Shown: positions 13,501-23,093 of the stretch, in pieces
Numbering within the stretch: position 1 is the stretch's first letter
How the letters are laid out: every line of letters begins with the position of its first letter
Assembly (NCBI RefSeq): GCF_008831285.2
Contig: NC_045140.1
Location: forward strand, 5,435,528-5,499,527
Source of the DNA: Nymphaea colorata
Taxonomy: Eukaryota; Streptophyta; Magnoliopsida; Nymphaeales; Nymphaeaceae
Direction of reading: 5' to 3'
DNA length: 64,000 nucleotides
Position numbers and translations under genes: made by a program
The notes under the pieces: model-generated
Seen by the model: only the letters and a program-made list of their open reading frames with translations
What the model was told of the DNA's origin: nothing
Databases searched by the model: none

Positions 13501-16500
13501 GCATCTAATTCTTCTAACATGACATTCTTCCACTCAATATATTTGGAGACTTTATTAAAAGTAGAAGGTTCAAAATGGGAGTGAATGACATTAATTCTAG
13601 CTCTATGAGTTGGGGTAAAAGTCTCATATGACACAAACTTATTGGGTTGTCTTACATTTCTAATGGATCTTCTATGGTTTTCTTCACTTTGTGGAGTTAG
13701 TTGGAGATCAATAGTCTCATGATGTTCTCCTTCACCAACATCTTGTTGCTGGTTTCTTCTATGATATGTGATTATATCCTTGGCTACTCCACTATCATTA
13801 TCATAAGTGTTACTATCATCAACTTCATGCATTTCATCATCACATTGAGAGAGATACTTAAATAAAAAAGGAATAATCATTGTTGTGTTGTGATTTTCCA
13901 CAAGTTTTGAATCCATTTTCGTCTTCACAAAACTTTACATTTCTTGAAACTATGATCTTGTCTTTGACTGGGTCATAACATTTGTAGCTTTTTTGTGTTT
14001 CAGAATAACCAATGAAAACACACTCAATAACTTTTGAACTTAGTTTTATCAGCCTTGTCATTAAGAACAAAACATTTGCAACCAAAAACACGAAGCTTTT
14101 TGAAATCAAGTTCATATTTGAATAATTTTTCAAAAGGGGTTGTATTATTTAAAGCTTTTGAAGGCATTCTATTTATGAGATATACAGAGGCTAGGGCTGT
14201 TTCGGCCCAAAAGTTTTTAGGCACATTTTTGGCAATAAGAAAATTTCTAGTTGTTCCAATTATGTGCCTATGTTGTCTTTCAGAAAGTCCATTTTGTTGA
14301 GGTGTTCTTGGACAAGATTTTTGATGGACTATTCCATAGTTTTCTAAATATCTTTTGAACTCATTTGAAATGTATTCTCCTCCAGAATCAGTCCTTAGAA
14401 TTTTTAATTTAGCATTAAACTGTGTTTGTACTAAGTTATGAAAATTTTTGAACATGTCAAAAACCTCAGATTTGTATCTTAAGAAATATATCCAACAATA
14501 TTTAGTGAAATCATCAACAGATATCACATAATACGATAGCCCTCCTTTTGACTTGATAGGAGAGGGTCCCCACACATTGGAATGAACAAGTTCAAAGGGA
14601 AAAGAGGAAAAGAAGCTTCTTTGTCTAGAAGATAAAGATTTCACTTTTTCATGTATACAATCATTACATTTGAAATTCTCAATACAAACATCCTTGTAGG
14701 ACTCATCATAGACAATTTTCTAATGTTTGGATGACCTAATCTTTGATGCCAAACATTGATATCCACATTTTTCACATAGTGACAAAACTTTTCCTTGGGG
14801 ATACATAAATTGTCCATGTAGTAAAGGTCTCCTTTTCTAAAACCTTCCCCAATCAATCTCCCGGTTTGGTGATCCTGCACCAAACATTTATTTGATGAGA
14901 AAACAATGTCAAAACCAAGATATGAAATTTGAGATACAGAAAGTAAGTTAAGATTAACTCTAGGAACGTAACTAACTTTTGGAACAAAGAACTTTTGTTT
15001 TCCAAATTCTTTTTCAAAATCCCCAATCCCCTTAACATTCAAAGATGTTCCATCGATGGTAACTACATTGGATTCTTTTCTTGCTTGTTCAAAATTGGTC
15101 AAAGCTGATATATTTGGTGTCATATGCAAAGATGCACCGGAATCTAAAAGCCAAGGAAACATACCGGGAGTGTTGGAGGTGGATGCCGTTGTTGTTAGTG
15201 CTCTGAGATTTGACTCCTTGATCATAGGTTGAAGCACCGAATGATTTGATTCAACGTTGTGGAGATTGATGAAAGATCACATCCTTCATTTGCTACATTT
15301 GCAACCTTCCTTTGGTCAAATTGACTATTGTTGGATTGCCCACCTTGTGAATATAAAGTTCCACTTCCATGGTTGTGTTGCCTTCCTTGAGGGTGCGTTT
15401 GATGCACCGGTTGAAATCAAAATTTTCGGAAAAATTCGTACGGACGGGTGAAATTTCACCCGCCCGACAAAAACTGCATCAAACGGGGTGAAATTCACCC
15501 CGTTTTTTGCAAAAAGGAGCGGGTGGAATTCCACCCGCTCAAGAGTCCGAGCTCCGACCTCGGACTTTCAAGCGGGTGGAATTCCACCCGCTCGACAACC
15601 TCCCCCGACTGACAAAACACCAACCCCTCACAACTCACCTTCTCACCCTCGCAGCTCGCCTTCTCACCCTCGCACCAGTTCTCACCGTCGCACCAGCACT
15701 CACCGTCCCACCAGCTTCCCACCGTCGCACCAGCTCTCACCGTCGCACCAGCTCTCACCGTTGCCTTCTCACCGTGAACAGGCCTAACTAAGCTTGAGAT
15801 AGTTTCAGCTATGATCTACAGTTCAATCGTGGTTAACTTTTGGGGCTTTGGGTGTTGATAGATTCCTCTCGAAGAGATCTTTCCAAAGGAGGTGAAATCG
15901 CGACGATTGGCCCAGTATAGAGCGAGCTACGGCCTCCGAAAGTCGCAACAGCTTCTGTCCTGCTATTCCGCCGACCAGTCTGTGTTTCCGGCAACTTTGC
16001 CGGCGATCGGACCATTGGATCAAACTGATTCCGGTGCCATTCGATCCGTAACATCCATACGATCATCTCCACCAAATTTGAGGATGATCGGCCCAGTATA
16101 GAGCGAGTTACCGCCTCCGAAAGTCGTAACAGATTCTGTCCTGCTATTCCGCCGACCAATCTGTGTTTCCGGCGACTTTACCGGCGATCGGACCGTTGGA
16201 TCAAACTGATTCCGGTGCCATTCGATCCGTGACATCCATACGATCCTATCCACCAAATTTGAGGATGATCGGACGACGGATAGCGAATCTGGATGCGATG
16301 GCCGGAATATGGCGGAAATTGGCGGCGTCCAATCCTGAGAATGGCGGAAACAGGCGACAGGTGAACCGAATCTTCAAGACTCAACGAGTTGGCCTTAGAC
16401 TACTTGGATTTGACTCAAATTTGGGGCGTTCAATCCTGAGAATGTTGGCTTGCTGGTGACCAAATTTGGTGATTTTTGGAGACTTTTACGATTTTATACA

Positions 16501-18350
16501 AATTTTGGAGTGAAGCTCCCTCAATGAGGTTAAATTTTTTTTGCATCTAACAAACGTACATGGTGAAATTTACCACGTTAATTTCTTCCTGTGCATCAAA
16601 CATGACCTCAAATCGGAAGATGGTTAAATTTGATCTTGAAATTTTTTCCAGAAAAATTTGTCAGGAAAATTTACCACGTTAAATTTTTCCCTGTGCTTCA
16701 AACGCACCCTGAGGATATGAAGCTCCTCCTTTGAAAAGATTTTCTCCATAGTTTCGTGGTTGTCCTTCATTGTTGTTCAACTTTGGACAACTAAGTCTAA
16801 TGTGACCCGGTTCATGACAAAAGTGGCAAACAACCTTAAATTCCCTTCTATTTTGGTTTTTAAAGTGAGGAGATCTAAAGGATTTGATGTTGTTCCCGGG
16901 TCTAGAGGCGGCTAAAACTTCTCTTCTTCTTGTTTGGAAATAAGAACACTATCCAATTCTTTGGATAATTTCATTCTAGTTTCTTCACCGCTTAACTTCG
17001 TAAGAAGTTCATGAATGGATGGAGGAGAGGCTAAAGAAAGTAGGGCTGACCTAATTTGTTCAAATTCGGGTCGTAGACCTTGAAGAAATTGAAAAAACCT
17101 AAATTCATCGACTTCTTCTCTTCTAATCTCATGACACTTACAATCCAATTCTAGTTTGGGAGTAAGTTGATCCAACCCATTCCATACACTAGATATTTCC
17201 ATAAAATAATCTCTAACATTATTCTCACCTTGCTTGATACTTTGGGCTTTTTGAATCAAGAGATATTTTCGGGCCATATCTTTTTGGGTAAACATTTCCT
17301 TGAGATATTCCCAAACTTCACTTGCTCTTTCATAATACATGAGATTTTGGGCAATTCTAGGTTCTATACTTTCGTAAATCCATTCTTTAATTCTAGAGTT
17401 TTTGGCTTCCCAAGCATATAATCTTTTATAGTATTCATCCATGGCATTTTGTCTCTCTTCTTCATTCAAGTCTTTCTCAACTCCATTTTCAATTTTGGTC
17501 AACTTGAGAGAGGAGGGGTAGACGTACCTCTTATGAAGCCCCATAAGTATTTCCCTTTGATATGCATCTCCAAGCATTTTGCCCATAGAGTGTAGTTGGT
17601 TCCATCGAGCTTGTACGAAGCATGATAACTTCCTCCTTCGATCGAGACTTTGGAGTCCTCCATAAGAACAAGATTTTAAGTAACAATCTCCAAGAGAAAC
17701 AAAGAGTAAGTCCTTCTAGAAATTTCACCAAACAGTTGGTGAGCAGCAACAAGAAGATCTTCAAGTAATGACGATCAACAGCAATGGCCTCTTTTGAAAT
17801 TTTTCTTCAACAGTCCAATAGCATAAACAGCAAAAAAGCAGCTCCTAAAACTCTCAAACATGCAGCCCAATGGCTCTAATACTATATAAATGTGACTAGA
17901 AGAATATGATAGAAAAAGGCACTAAGGCCACTTGAAAAGATATCAATCTTATTGAATGAATACTCAATGGCTGTGTAAAACAGCATACTTTATACAAGAG
18001 GCAGCTCAAGAATATATATAAGAAATAAGAGTGAAGGAGAGAAAGAAGAGAGGGCTGTTCTAGCCGTTGGAGGTTCCAACGGCTCATAAAAGAGCCGTTG
18101 GAACTCCCAGGTCCCAACGGCTAGAACAAAGGGAAAACAAAAAAGAAAAAAAAAAGAAAAATAAAAGAAAGAATAAAATACATAAGAAAAATAAAATGTA
18201 AAAAATGTAAAACCTAACCTAGCTATGATATCAACAAGATATCTTATTTCCTAACAATACACATGGACATGCAAACCATGTGTTCATGGACGTGCATACA
18301 CAAACAGGTATGTGTTTCAGCTCTATTGCAGGGTGTGTGTGTGTGTGTGT

Positions 18351-18396
<46 letters not shown>

Positions 18397-21300
18397 TGCT
18401 CAAATAGGCTCCTAACCATATAAGTTGTAACAGTAACAGATTTGCCGGTGTTTTCTGACCATATGGATGTAATCTCCTATACTCAAAAACATAGGAACAA
18501 CTTTAGATCACGTCCTTTTGTAGGCATATATATCATATATAGATTCAGGAAACACATGAAGAGTCGGTTCTGCAGTTTTTGAGTATGTCTGTCAAGAAAC
18601 TGTACACATAAGTGACCATACCAAGCTTTTTGAGCACCTACAACTACAAGGCTACAACCATGTGACATTAAAAGGGAGATGCTTGATTTTTGAAGGAAAA
18701 GCTATGGTAATCTTGGATTGTGAAGACCAATGACAAGTTAAGCACATGGGGCTTCTGTTATTAACATGCAGCTAAATAATACAGTTGTGGATTGCGGGTT
18801 CGGATATGGCAATATTAAAAAAAAAATTCGTGTGGGTGCAGCAAAGGGGGGGGGGAGGGTGTTTCTTTGTATATATATATATATTTATTTAACAGTTTGA
18901 ACTTTAATGTCTACATTTTTAAATAATTTTTTTTATTAAAGTTACTTTAATCTAATTCAAAGTTTTATTATGAATAAAATAAAGATTTTTTTAACCAATG
19001 GGACCTTATGGTAGTCCTATTTGAAGAACGCCAGGCCTGAACATCCTTTTTAAAGGCTGACAGGCCATGACCTGGATGGTCCTTTAAAGGGACAATATGT
19101 GTGCGCTTTTGTGAGAGAGAGAGAGAGAGATGGGAGGGAAGAGCCGGGGGGGGGGGGGGGGGGGGTGGCGGTGGGGGTTGTGTGTTTAAGGAAAAAGGAG
19201 GAAGAAAGAAAAAGGAAAGAGAATGAGAAGAAAGAGAACGTGAGTGCAGTTAGCAGCACCTGACTCATCTTGGTCGAGTTGGGTGTTGTGTTGGAGGCGA
19301 ATCTGCTCATGTACTGCCATTTGGCTTAGATATGCAGGCTGTTAAGGGGTAGTGTTTTAATTTTTTTTTTTCACTGACCAAGCATAATAGCAGTATCTGG
19401 TATAACTCTTTATCTATAATCACATTTCTCATGGTTAATATTTAAATGATTTTGTCTTTTTCTCTCTCTTCAATTTGTTCTCTCACCCACTTTCTTTCTG
19501 TTATTGTGCCATAAACAGAAGGGCGATAGAATTAACAGTGGCTGCTTATTTTTTGATGTAGGAAAATGACATCATTGCATACCGACTGATAGAGTTATCT
19601 TCTTCGTGGTGCCCTGAGCTCTCCCCTTTTCGGGTATAATGCTATTAGGAATTTCTTATTTTTATAAATTGGGGACTGTGTCTGCAAGAGTACAGGGTTA
19701 TTTCTTGGTGCAGGTTGGAAAGGTGTCTTCTTACAATCCAGAATCCAGTGTAGTTACATTAGTACCTGTTCCAGGTTATCCTGTTTCCGTTCATCATAAT
19801 CAAGAAGAGACCCCAGACGAGTATTCAGTAGATGCCTCCCTTTATAAAGAAGATGGTTCATTGGAGGTACTTAAAATCTCTTTGTGGATGTAATGTGGGT
19901 GTTTCGCTTGCTTAATGTCTATGCTTCATGTACTAGATAGAGTTCAGATCGCTGGTTGATGCCCGCATTCTTTACCATGAGAAAGGAAATAAGTTACCAA
20001 TATGTGCTGCTGGTGAAATGAATGGTGTTGGAATTCCATCAAGTATCCAAAAAAGGGATTTGGTCACAAAGATCTCTGGAGATGAACAGAACCAAACCAT
20101 GATACAAGGTGCAATTCGTTTCTTGAACATTTACTGATCTTGAGTGTTTAAGTTTGATGTTCCGCTAGTTAAAATAATAGATTTGGGAATTGATAATGAA
20201 TGATTAGCCTTCTCTAGATCAGGATCCTAAGAATAACTTTTTTCTCATTGATTAAGTTATTTATTTAGGCATTCCCGTTGAAGACATTTGTATATGACTA
20301 ATATCTTACATTTTAGGAACCACATTAAGTTCTTAAATCTTAATCTGCTGCACGTGTAAACTTGGGCGCACTACTATGTTCAGTATTTTTGGTCGGTTGT
20401 CATGGTTAAGTCTCTAAGGATTTCATTTCCCAAAGTGTATGTTGGTTGAGTTATTGGAAGTTCTTGAGGACCTGTAAAATTCTTCTCTAGGTCAGGATCC
20501 TAAGAATAACTTTCTTCTCGTTGATTCTAATATGTTATTTATTAGCATTCCCATTGATGACATTTGGATATGGCCAATATGTTACATTTTAGGAACTATG
20601 TTAAGTTCTGAAACTGTATGCTGCATGTGTAAACTTGGGTCACGACTATGTTCAGTATTTTTGGTCAGTTGTCAGTGTTGAGTCTATGAGGATTCTCATT
20701 TCCCAAAGTGTATGTTGGTTGAGTTATTGGAAGATCTTGAGGACCTGTAAAATTCTTTCTTAGGTTGTTCTGTATAAATGAAGAGATAAAAAATGGAAAA
20801 TCTGGTTAGGAACCAAAAAAGGGTTATGGCCGTACTCTACATTCATTATCTTGTTCCAACATTTGAAAAAAAAATCAGCAAAACTTTTTACTGATGTGCC
20901 TGCAGATTGTGGCTTCACTTTTATGGGACAAATTAATTAATAGTAGTCTCTTAGCAGATGGGTGCTCACACCTGCTAAACCCAGAGATCTGCTGTACTTC
21001 TCTTCCCTTCCTCAGCAGAAATGTTGGGACCTTCAATCCTAGAACATGAAAAGGGATATAGATAGTCTGTGTCTTTTCCCTTGTAATTAACAGATACACA
21101 GATTTGTTGGTTATGCTGCTGTAAAGCATTTGGCTTTTTGCTTTTTGGCTAGAATTTTGTTTACTATCAATTTGTTTCATTTCCTTGTTTTGCACATATT
21201 TTTGTCATCGCTGATTAGTTACAAATTTTAAGTTTCCTCATTGTGAATGCATGTTACAGACCACATGTTCTATTTTCTTATCAAGGAGGAAATTCCTATT

Positions 21301-21535
21301 TGTATATTCAAAGTTTTGACAACTCTATTATATTTCTGTTTGCATAGAAAAGGGGCAGACATCCTGGGATGAAATTAGTCAGGCCTTGAATGAGAAGAAG
21401 GCAGAACTGTGGAAGCAAGTAGAGAATGGTAAAAAGAAGGAAAAAACAGCCAAAAGCTCGTGGTCCTATAAGGCCCTGAGGGGAAGCGCATTAGGTCCTA
21501 CAATCGCCTACCTGAGAGCGGAGAATAGAATTTAA
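2599..21535 (+). CDS. COIL: Coilin, 3' portion (5' exons lie upstream of the window)
   Basis: Coilin is the scaffold protein of Cajal bodies, the nuclear sites of snRNP and snoRNP maturation. Eight exons read in frame with GT-AG borders: 2599-2676, 2841-2985, 4319-4359, 5115-5300, 19562-19633, 19714-19866, 19937-20108 and 21348-21535 (TAA at 21533-21535), giving 344 residues. Plant coilin hallmarks appear in order: a basic segment [17 protein letters not shown], the [11 protein letters not shown] box, an acidic linker with [14 protein letters not shown], a C-terminal Tudor-like domain ([20 protein letters not shown], then [11 protein letters not shown], then [13 protein letters not shown]), and the extreme C-terminal [19 protein letters not shown] motif. 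The conserved N-terminal domain is missing; I found no exon for it in 1-2598, so it should lie upstream. The 14,261-bp intron 5301-19561 holds two antisense copia elements. Exons look intact, so the gene is probably functional if that intron is spliced. Confidence 0.93.
2986..4318 (+). other. Coilin intron with short tandem duplications
   Basis: Non-coding. Two local tandem duplications stand out: a roughly 31-bp unit containing ACATGTTTGTTACCACC at about 3646-3708, and a roughly 56-bp unit containing TCATGTCATGCACCTTG at about 3808-3924. A CT run followed by TA and CA dinucleotides lies at 4137-4178. The intron ends in a good polypyrimidine tract and TAG before 4319. Confidence 0.7.
4360..5114 (+). 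other. Coilin intron, no gene or repeat seen
   Basis: AT-rich non-coding DNA between the 41-bp and 186-bp coilin exons. No repeat or ORF of interest. Confidence 0.7.
5825..6046 (-). repeat. 3' LTR of the young copia element
   Basis: This 222-bp repeat matches 10111-10332 at every base I compared. It begins TGTTGCAGCGGAG and ends TTGTTCAACA in plus orientation. In element orientation it lies immediately after the polypurine tract. Confidence 0.95.
6047..6058 (-). other. Polypurine tract of the young copia element
   Basis: On the minus strand the sequence just before the 3' LTR reads GCTTGAGGGGGAG, a typical purine-rich primer for plus-strand DNA synthesis. Confidence 0.8.
6054..7500 (-). pseudogene. 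Copia reverse transcriptase / RNase H reading frame
   Basis: An uninterrupted frame without its own natural start. It opens at the deletion junction with [10 protein letters not shown], a position normally deep inside a copia polyprotein. Reverse transcriptase motifs follow: [40 protein letters not shown] and the catalytic [10 protein letters not shown]. RNase H follows with [38 protein letters not shown] and the terminal ADIFTKALP. The catalytic residues are present. The frame is offset from the upstream gag-protease-integrase frame, so no full polyprotein can be made. Confidence 0.9.
7157..9356 (-). pseudogene. Copia gag - protease - truncated integrase reading frame
   Basis: The likely start is the ATG at 9356 ([11 protein letters not shown]); the open frame extends a little upstream without a better ATG. 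Domains in order: a UBN2-type gag ([14 protein letters not shown]), a zinc knuckle [19 protein letters not shown] (CX2CX4HX4C), the aspartic protease box [13 protein letters not shown], the gag-pre-integrase [16 protein letters not shown] with CEACQLGKH, and the start of the integrase core ([10 protein letters not shown], then [10 protein letters not shown]). After ALEFK, near 7500, the sequence jumps straight to the reverse transcriptase N-terminus in another frame, so the last acidic residue of the DDE triad is gone. The remaining residues down to 7157 are out-of-frame readthrough. Confidence 0.88.
9395..9451. repeat. AT microsatellite in the copia leader
   Basis: About 28 uninterrupted AT units between the primer-binding site and the gag start of the young copia element, placing the array within its untranslated leader. 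Confidence 0.95.
10099..10110 (-). other. tRNA primer-binding site
   Basis: Directly inside the 5' LTR, the minus strand reads TGGTATCAGAGC, complementary to the 3' end of plant initiator methionine tRNA. This is the standard primer for copia reverse transcription. Confidence 0.9.
10111..10332 (-). repeat. 5' LTR of the young copia element
   Basis: The 222-bp partner of 5825-6046, with TG...CA ends and the CTACC target duplication immediately outside. It would contain the element's promoter on the minus strand. Confidence 0.95.
10338..11330 (+). other. Coilin intron between the two copia insertions
   Basis: AT-rich non-coding DNA with an AT microsatellite at 10469-10509 (about 20 units). 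At 10855-10895 the sequence CTCTTTAAAGGAAGCAATG is directly repeated. No gene is visible. Confidence 0.7.
11337..11710 (-). repeat. 3' LTR of the old copia element
   Basis: About 374 bp, ending TTTCCTAACA in plus orientation. It contains a nested hairpin at 11510-11573 built from copies of AGCCGTTGG / CCAACGGCT. Its left border next to ATACAC is approximate. Confidence 0.88.
11897..12100 (-). pseudogene. Copia RNase H fragment interrupted by a MITE
   Basis: The minus strand encodes [20 protein letters not shown] and then DLCCDNKS, the RNase H C-terminal motifs of copia elements. The upstream part of the domain is separated by the 321-bp MITE at 12109-12429, and the frame upstream of that is degraded. 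Confidence 0.85.
12109..12429. mobile_element. hAT-like GC-rich MITE nested in copia RNase H
   Basis: A 321-bp insertion flanked by a perfect 8-bp target duplication GTGATTCC (12101-12108 and 12430-12437). The terminal inverted repeats pair TAGGGGTGGGCATCGGGCC with the reverse complement of the right end, TAGGCCTGGGCGTCGGGCC. TAGGGGTG-type ends plus an 8-bp duplication are characteristic of hAT elements. The interior is a purine-rich minisatellite. There is no transposase; the G-rich reading frames across it are compositional artefacts. Confidence 0.85.
12175..12346 (+). repeat. Purine-rich minisatellite inside the MITE
   Basis: GGAGAGGCGG recurs at 12241, 12271 and 12300, a period of 29-30 bp, separated by GGGGGAAGGGGGAAGAA-type runs. 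The plus strand is almost entirely G and A, so it could form triplex or G-quadruplex structures; that is inference. Confidence 0.85.
12492..13438 (-). pseudogene. Copia reverse transcriptase remnant
   Basis: The best open part (12492-13247) encodes [48 protein letters not shown] and [17 protein letters not shown], all reverse transcriptase motifs. The stretch after YVDD is shortened compared with the usual YVDDMIVTGDS pattern. The N-terminal part (to about 13438) continues in other frames, so the domain is frameshifted and inactive. Confidence 0.88.
13479..15237 (-). pseudogene. Copia protease - integrase remnant
   Basis: Overlapping frames on the minus strand encode the protease box [19 protein letters not shown], the gag-pre-integrase [17 protein letters not shown], and an integrase core with [29 protein letters not shown] and the [14 protein letters not shown] segment carrying the catalytic glutamate. 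The integrase C-terminus ([20 protein letters not shown]) and a linker toward reverse transcriptase follow. Frame changes near 14640, 14030 and 13860 break the polyprotein. Confidence 0.88.
15445..15592. repeat. Cluster of palindromes at the left end of the nested element
   Basis: Within 150 bp lie CGGGTGAAATTTCACCCG (15445-15462), a long stem with a one-base centre at 15481-15505 (core GGGGTGAAATTCACCCC), a 24-bp perfect palindrome at 15517-15540, a stem-loop AGTCCGAG/CTCGGACT at 15544-15566, and a 22-bp perfect palindrome at 15571-15592. The two longest share the core GGGTGGAATTCCACCC. Confidence 0.92.
15640..15778 (+). repeat. Minisatellite of CACC(G)TCGCACCAGCTCT-type units
   Basis: Tandem variants of a roughly 16-18-bp unit containing TCACCGTCGCACCAGC run through this stretch of the nested DNA element. 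It is open in several frames only because of the repeat. Confidence 0.8.
15910..16272 (+). repeat. 181-bp direct tandem duplication
   Basis: The unit beginning GCCCAGTATAGAGCGAG at 15910 recurs at 16091 with few substitutions and again runs to GAGGATGATCGG. It lies inside the nested DNA element. Confidence 0.88.
16735..17663 (-). pseudogene. Copia gag remnant of the old element
   Basis: Translation would start at the ATG at 17663 ([20 protein letters not shown], then GTNYTLWAK). An apparent one-base loss in an A run near 17578 shifts the frame; the rest reads [17 protein letters not shown] through [11 protein letters not shown]. Farther down, the zinc knuckle [19 protein letters not shown] (CX2CX4HX4C) is encoded around 16785-16845. 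The 1.3-kb DNA element begins immediately afterwards. Confidence 0.85.
17882..18256 (-). repeat. 5' LTR of the old copia element
   Basis: About 375 bp, homologous to 11337-11710 with scattered substitutions, a 16-bp indel (present here as CTAAGGCCACTTG) and different A-run lengths. It carries the same nested hairpin, here at 18060-18123. Confidence 0.88.
18263..19561 (+). other. End of the giant coilin intron, with simple repeats
   Basis: No gene. Simple repeats include (GT)n at 18333-18351 followed by (GA)n at 18357-18393, a TA run near 18873-18890, and an uninterrupted run of 20 G at 19146-19165. The intron closes with a pyrimidine-rich stretch and GATGTAG before the exon at 19562. Confidence 0.75.
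20215..20766 (+). repeat. 273-bp tandem duplication in the last coilin intron
   Basis: A unit starting TCAGGATCCTAAGAATAAC at about 20219 recurs at about 20492, with the same downstream order (TATGTTCAGTATTTTTGGTC, then CCCAAAGTGTATGTTGGTTG) and many small differences. It lies within the intron 20109-21347; the rest of that intron is AT-rich with no gene. Confidence 0.88.
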
Positions 21536-23093
21536 GATGCGGTTGTAGATAACTTGCAGCGTAAATATCTTCTCCCGGTTTCAGTTTGTGCATCTTTCTA
21601 CGCTTCCTGATTGGGCATTGTGGGCTAATTAGAGGTTTGCTTCACTCAGTTGTGTACACAGGGATGGATGTGTTCTTTACCCCACCGAAAGGGAACTTTT
21701 GTGCACAAATTGCTGAAAGCACTATCGGTTTGTGAGCAATGGAACAAGGAAGCTGCCTATTTTTGTTAGTGTGAAATTCGGTTTCAGCTTTGAAAAAAAC
21801 GCTTGTAATTATTATCAGGCCAAGCGAATGGATCTGTCCAGCTTGCGTCTTTTTCCGTTAGCTGAGGTGCAACTTGTATATCTTCGAAGGTGTCAGCTCT
21901 TGCTGTATTTTTTAACTAGAAGTGTCTCTGTTCACCGCCATGACGTATCTGAGTGCCATCCATATGGAAATCAGAAATATTTCTGGTCAGAATACACTGG
22001 ATTGTTATTGCTTACGTGGTGGGTAGGAAAGCATATAATTGCCTATTGGTGACTTCTTCTATTTTCAGTAGCTAAATTCTTAGCAGGTCCCATGAATTTA
22101 CTGTTTTGTCAGACTTTTACTTTTCACATTGCGGTTTAATTCGTTTCTCTCACCACAACACTGAATTTGAAAGGGACACACGGTATGTCACATCATATTA
22201 AGTGCAACCTAACTACTGCCTGCGATTTGAACAGACGGGCCAGTTGTATTCTGACCTAACCATCCAACTGCTGCATTTGACCTGTGCTTCACGGTTGGAA
22301 AAACGGCTATTTTCTGCTTTACTCTACATAATCTTTTACCCATCCATTGGACAAGGCGTTGTGCTTTCGCATCACGGTGGGTGGAGCTCGTGCACGATTG
22401 GTCGATCAAGTGGTCTGCCCTCGTAAAATTGGAAAAAGAAAGCTATGGCAAATGGCTTTATGAGAATCAAATCATGGCGTTGGTTTTGCGTCCCATTCTA
22501 GTAGTAGTTGCAGAGCAACGTCTAGGTATTTTGCAGGGTAGCAATTAGATCACCGTATCCTTTTCCGCTCCTCTTGATTACCTTTTGCCTTGCTTGCTCA
22601 CTTCTTTTGCCTCGCAATGGATGCAATGCCGTGGGACACTACTTTAATAAAAGCATAATTTAATGGAAATTGCGGAGAAAGATTTGAACAGGAGATCGTG
22701 TGCGCCAGGGGCTTGCTCCATTCTACGAATTTAAGTTTTTATTATACTATAAAACACTGTATCAACGCAATGCCTTTGGCATTGGTTGCACCTATTTTTT
22801 CGATTGCACCAGAGGACAGAAGAAATAGTGTATGCTTCCGTTTCTTCACAAACTTCTTTGCCCTTGTGATTGTTTCACCGTCAAACTCGGCAGCTTCTTT
22901 GGACAAAGCCCACACTGTGCATTCAACAGATTCTGTTCAGGGACTAAATGTCAACACAGATCTGCTCTCATTAGCCTTACACTTTGAAAACAGATCGTTA
23001 TAATTAAATTTCTTGGCCTTGCAGATCTGTTGGGCATAAGGGGCCAAAGAATAACTAGGTGCCATGACTTTGTTCAAACAGGGTCTCTTCACT
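21536..23093. other. Convergent intergenic space between coilin and MKP1
   Basis: The first few hundred bases should be the coilin 3' UTR. The remainder holds no recognisable gene. Short open frames at 22.2-22.4 kb and 22.7-23.0 kb lack known domains. The MKP1 3' UTR (minus strand) probably occupies its right end. Confidence 0.5.

Larger units (their letters stand above)
15391..16709. mobile_element. 1.3-kb palindrome-rich DNA element nested in the old copia
   Basis: The 1319-bp insertion interrupts the copia gag-protease junction. Terminal inverted repeats pair GGGTGCGTTTGATGCAC on the left with the reverse complement of the right end, GGGTGCGTTTGAAGCAC. The flanks carry TGA on both sides (15388-15390 and 16710-16712), consistent with a 3-bp target duplication. 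TIR style and 3-bp duplication suggest a PIF/Harbinger (Tourist)-like non-autonomous element, but TGA is not the usual TWA target, so the class is uncertain. It contains five inverted repeats near the left end, a CACCGTCGCACCAGCTCT-type minisatellite and a 181-bp tandem duplication. No transposase is visible. Confidence 0.75.
11337..18256 (-). mobile_element. Old, decayed Ty1/copia LTR retrotransposon
   Basis: Two related LTRs (about 11337-11710 and 17882-18256) lie in direct orientation and are flanked by ATACAC (11331-11336 and 18257-18262), a likely target duplication whose exact edge is blurred by the AT-rich ends. In minus orientation the LTR begins TGTTAGGAAATAAG. Next to the 5' LTR is a degenerate Met-tRNA primer site (TAGTATTAGAGCCA, about 17871-17884); next to the 3' LTR is a purine tract (TTTAAGGAAGG). 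Gag, protease, integrase, reverse transcriptase and RNase H remnants follow in copia order with several frameshifts. Two DNA transposons sit inside. The LTRs differ by substitutions and indels, including about 16 bp near the start, so this insertion is older than its neighbour. Confidence 0.92.

Noticed and set aside
15488..16459. Open frames of 60-110 residues in the nested element
   Set aside because: They follow palindromes, the minisatellite and the 181-bp duplication on both strands, with no recognisable domain.
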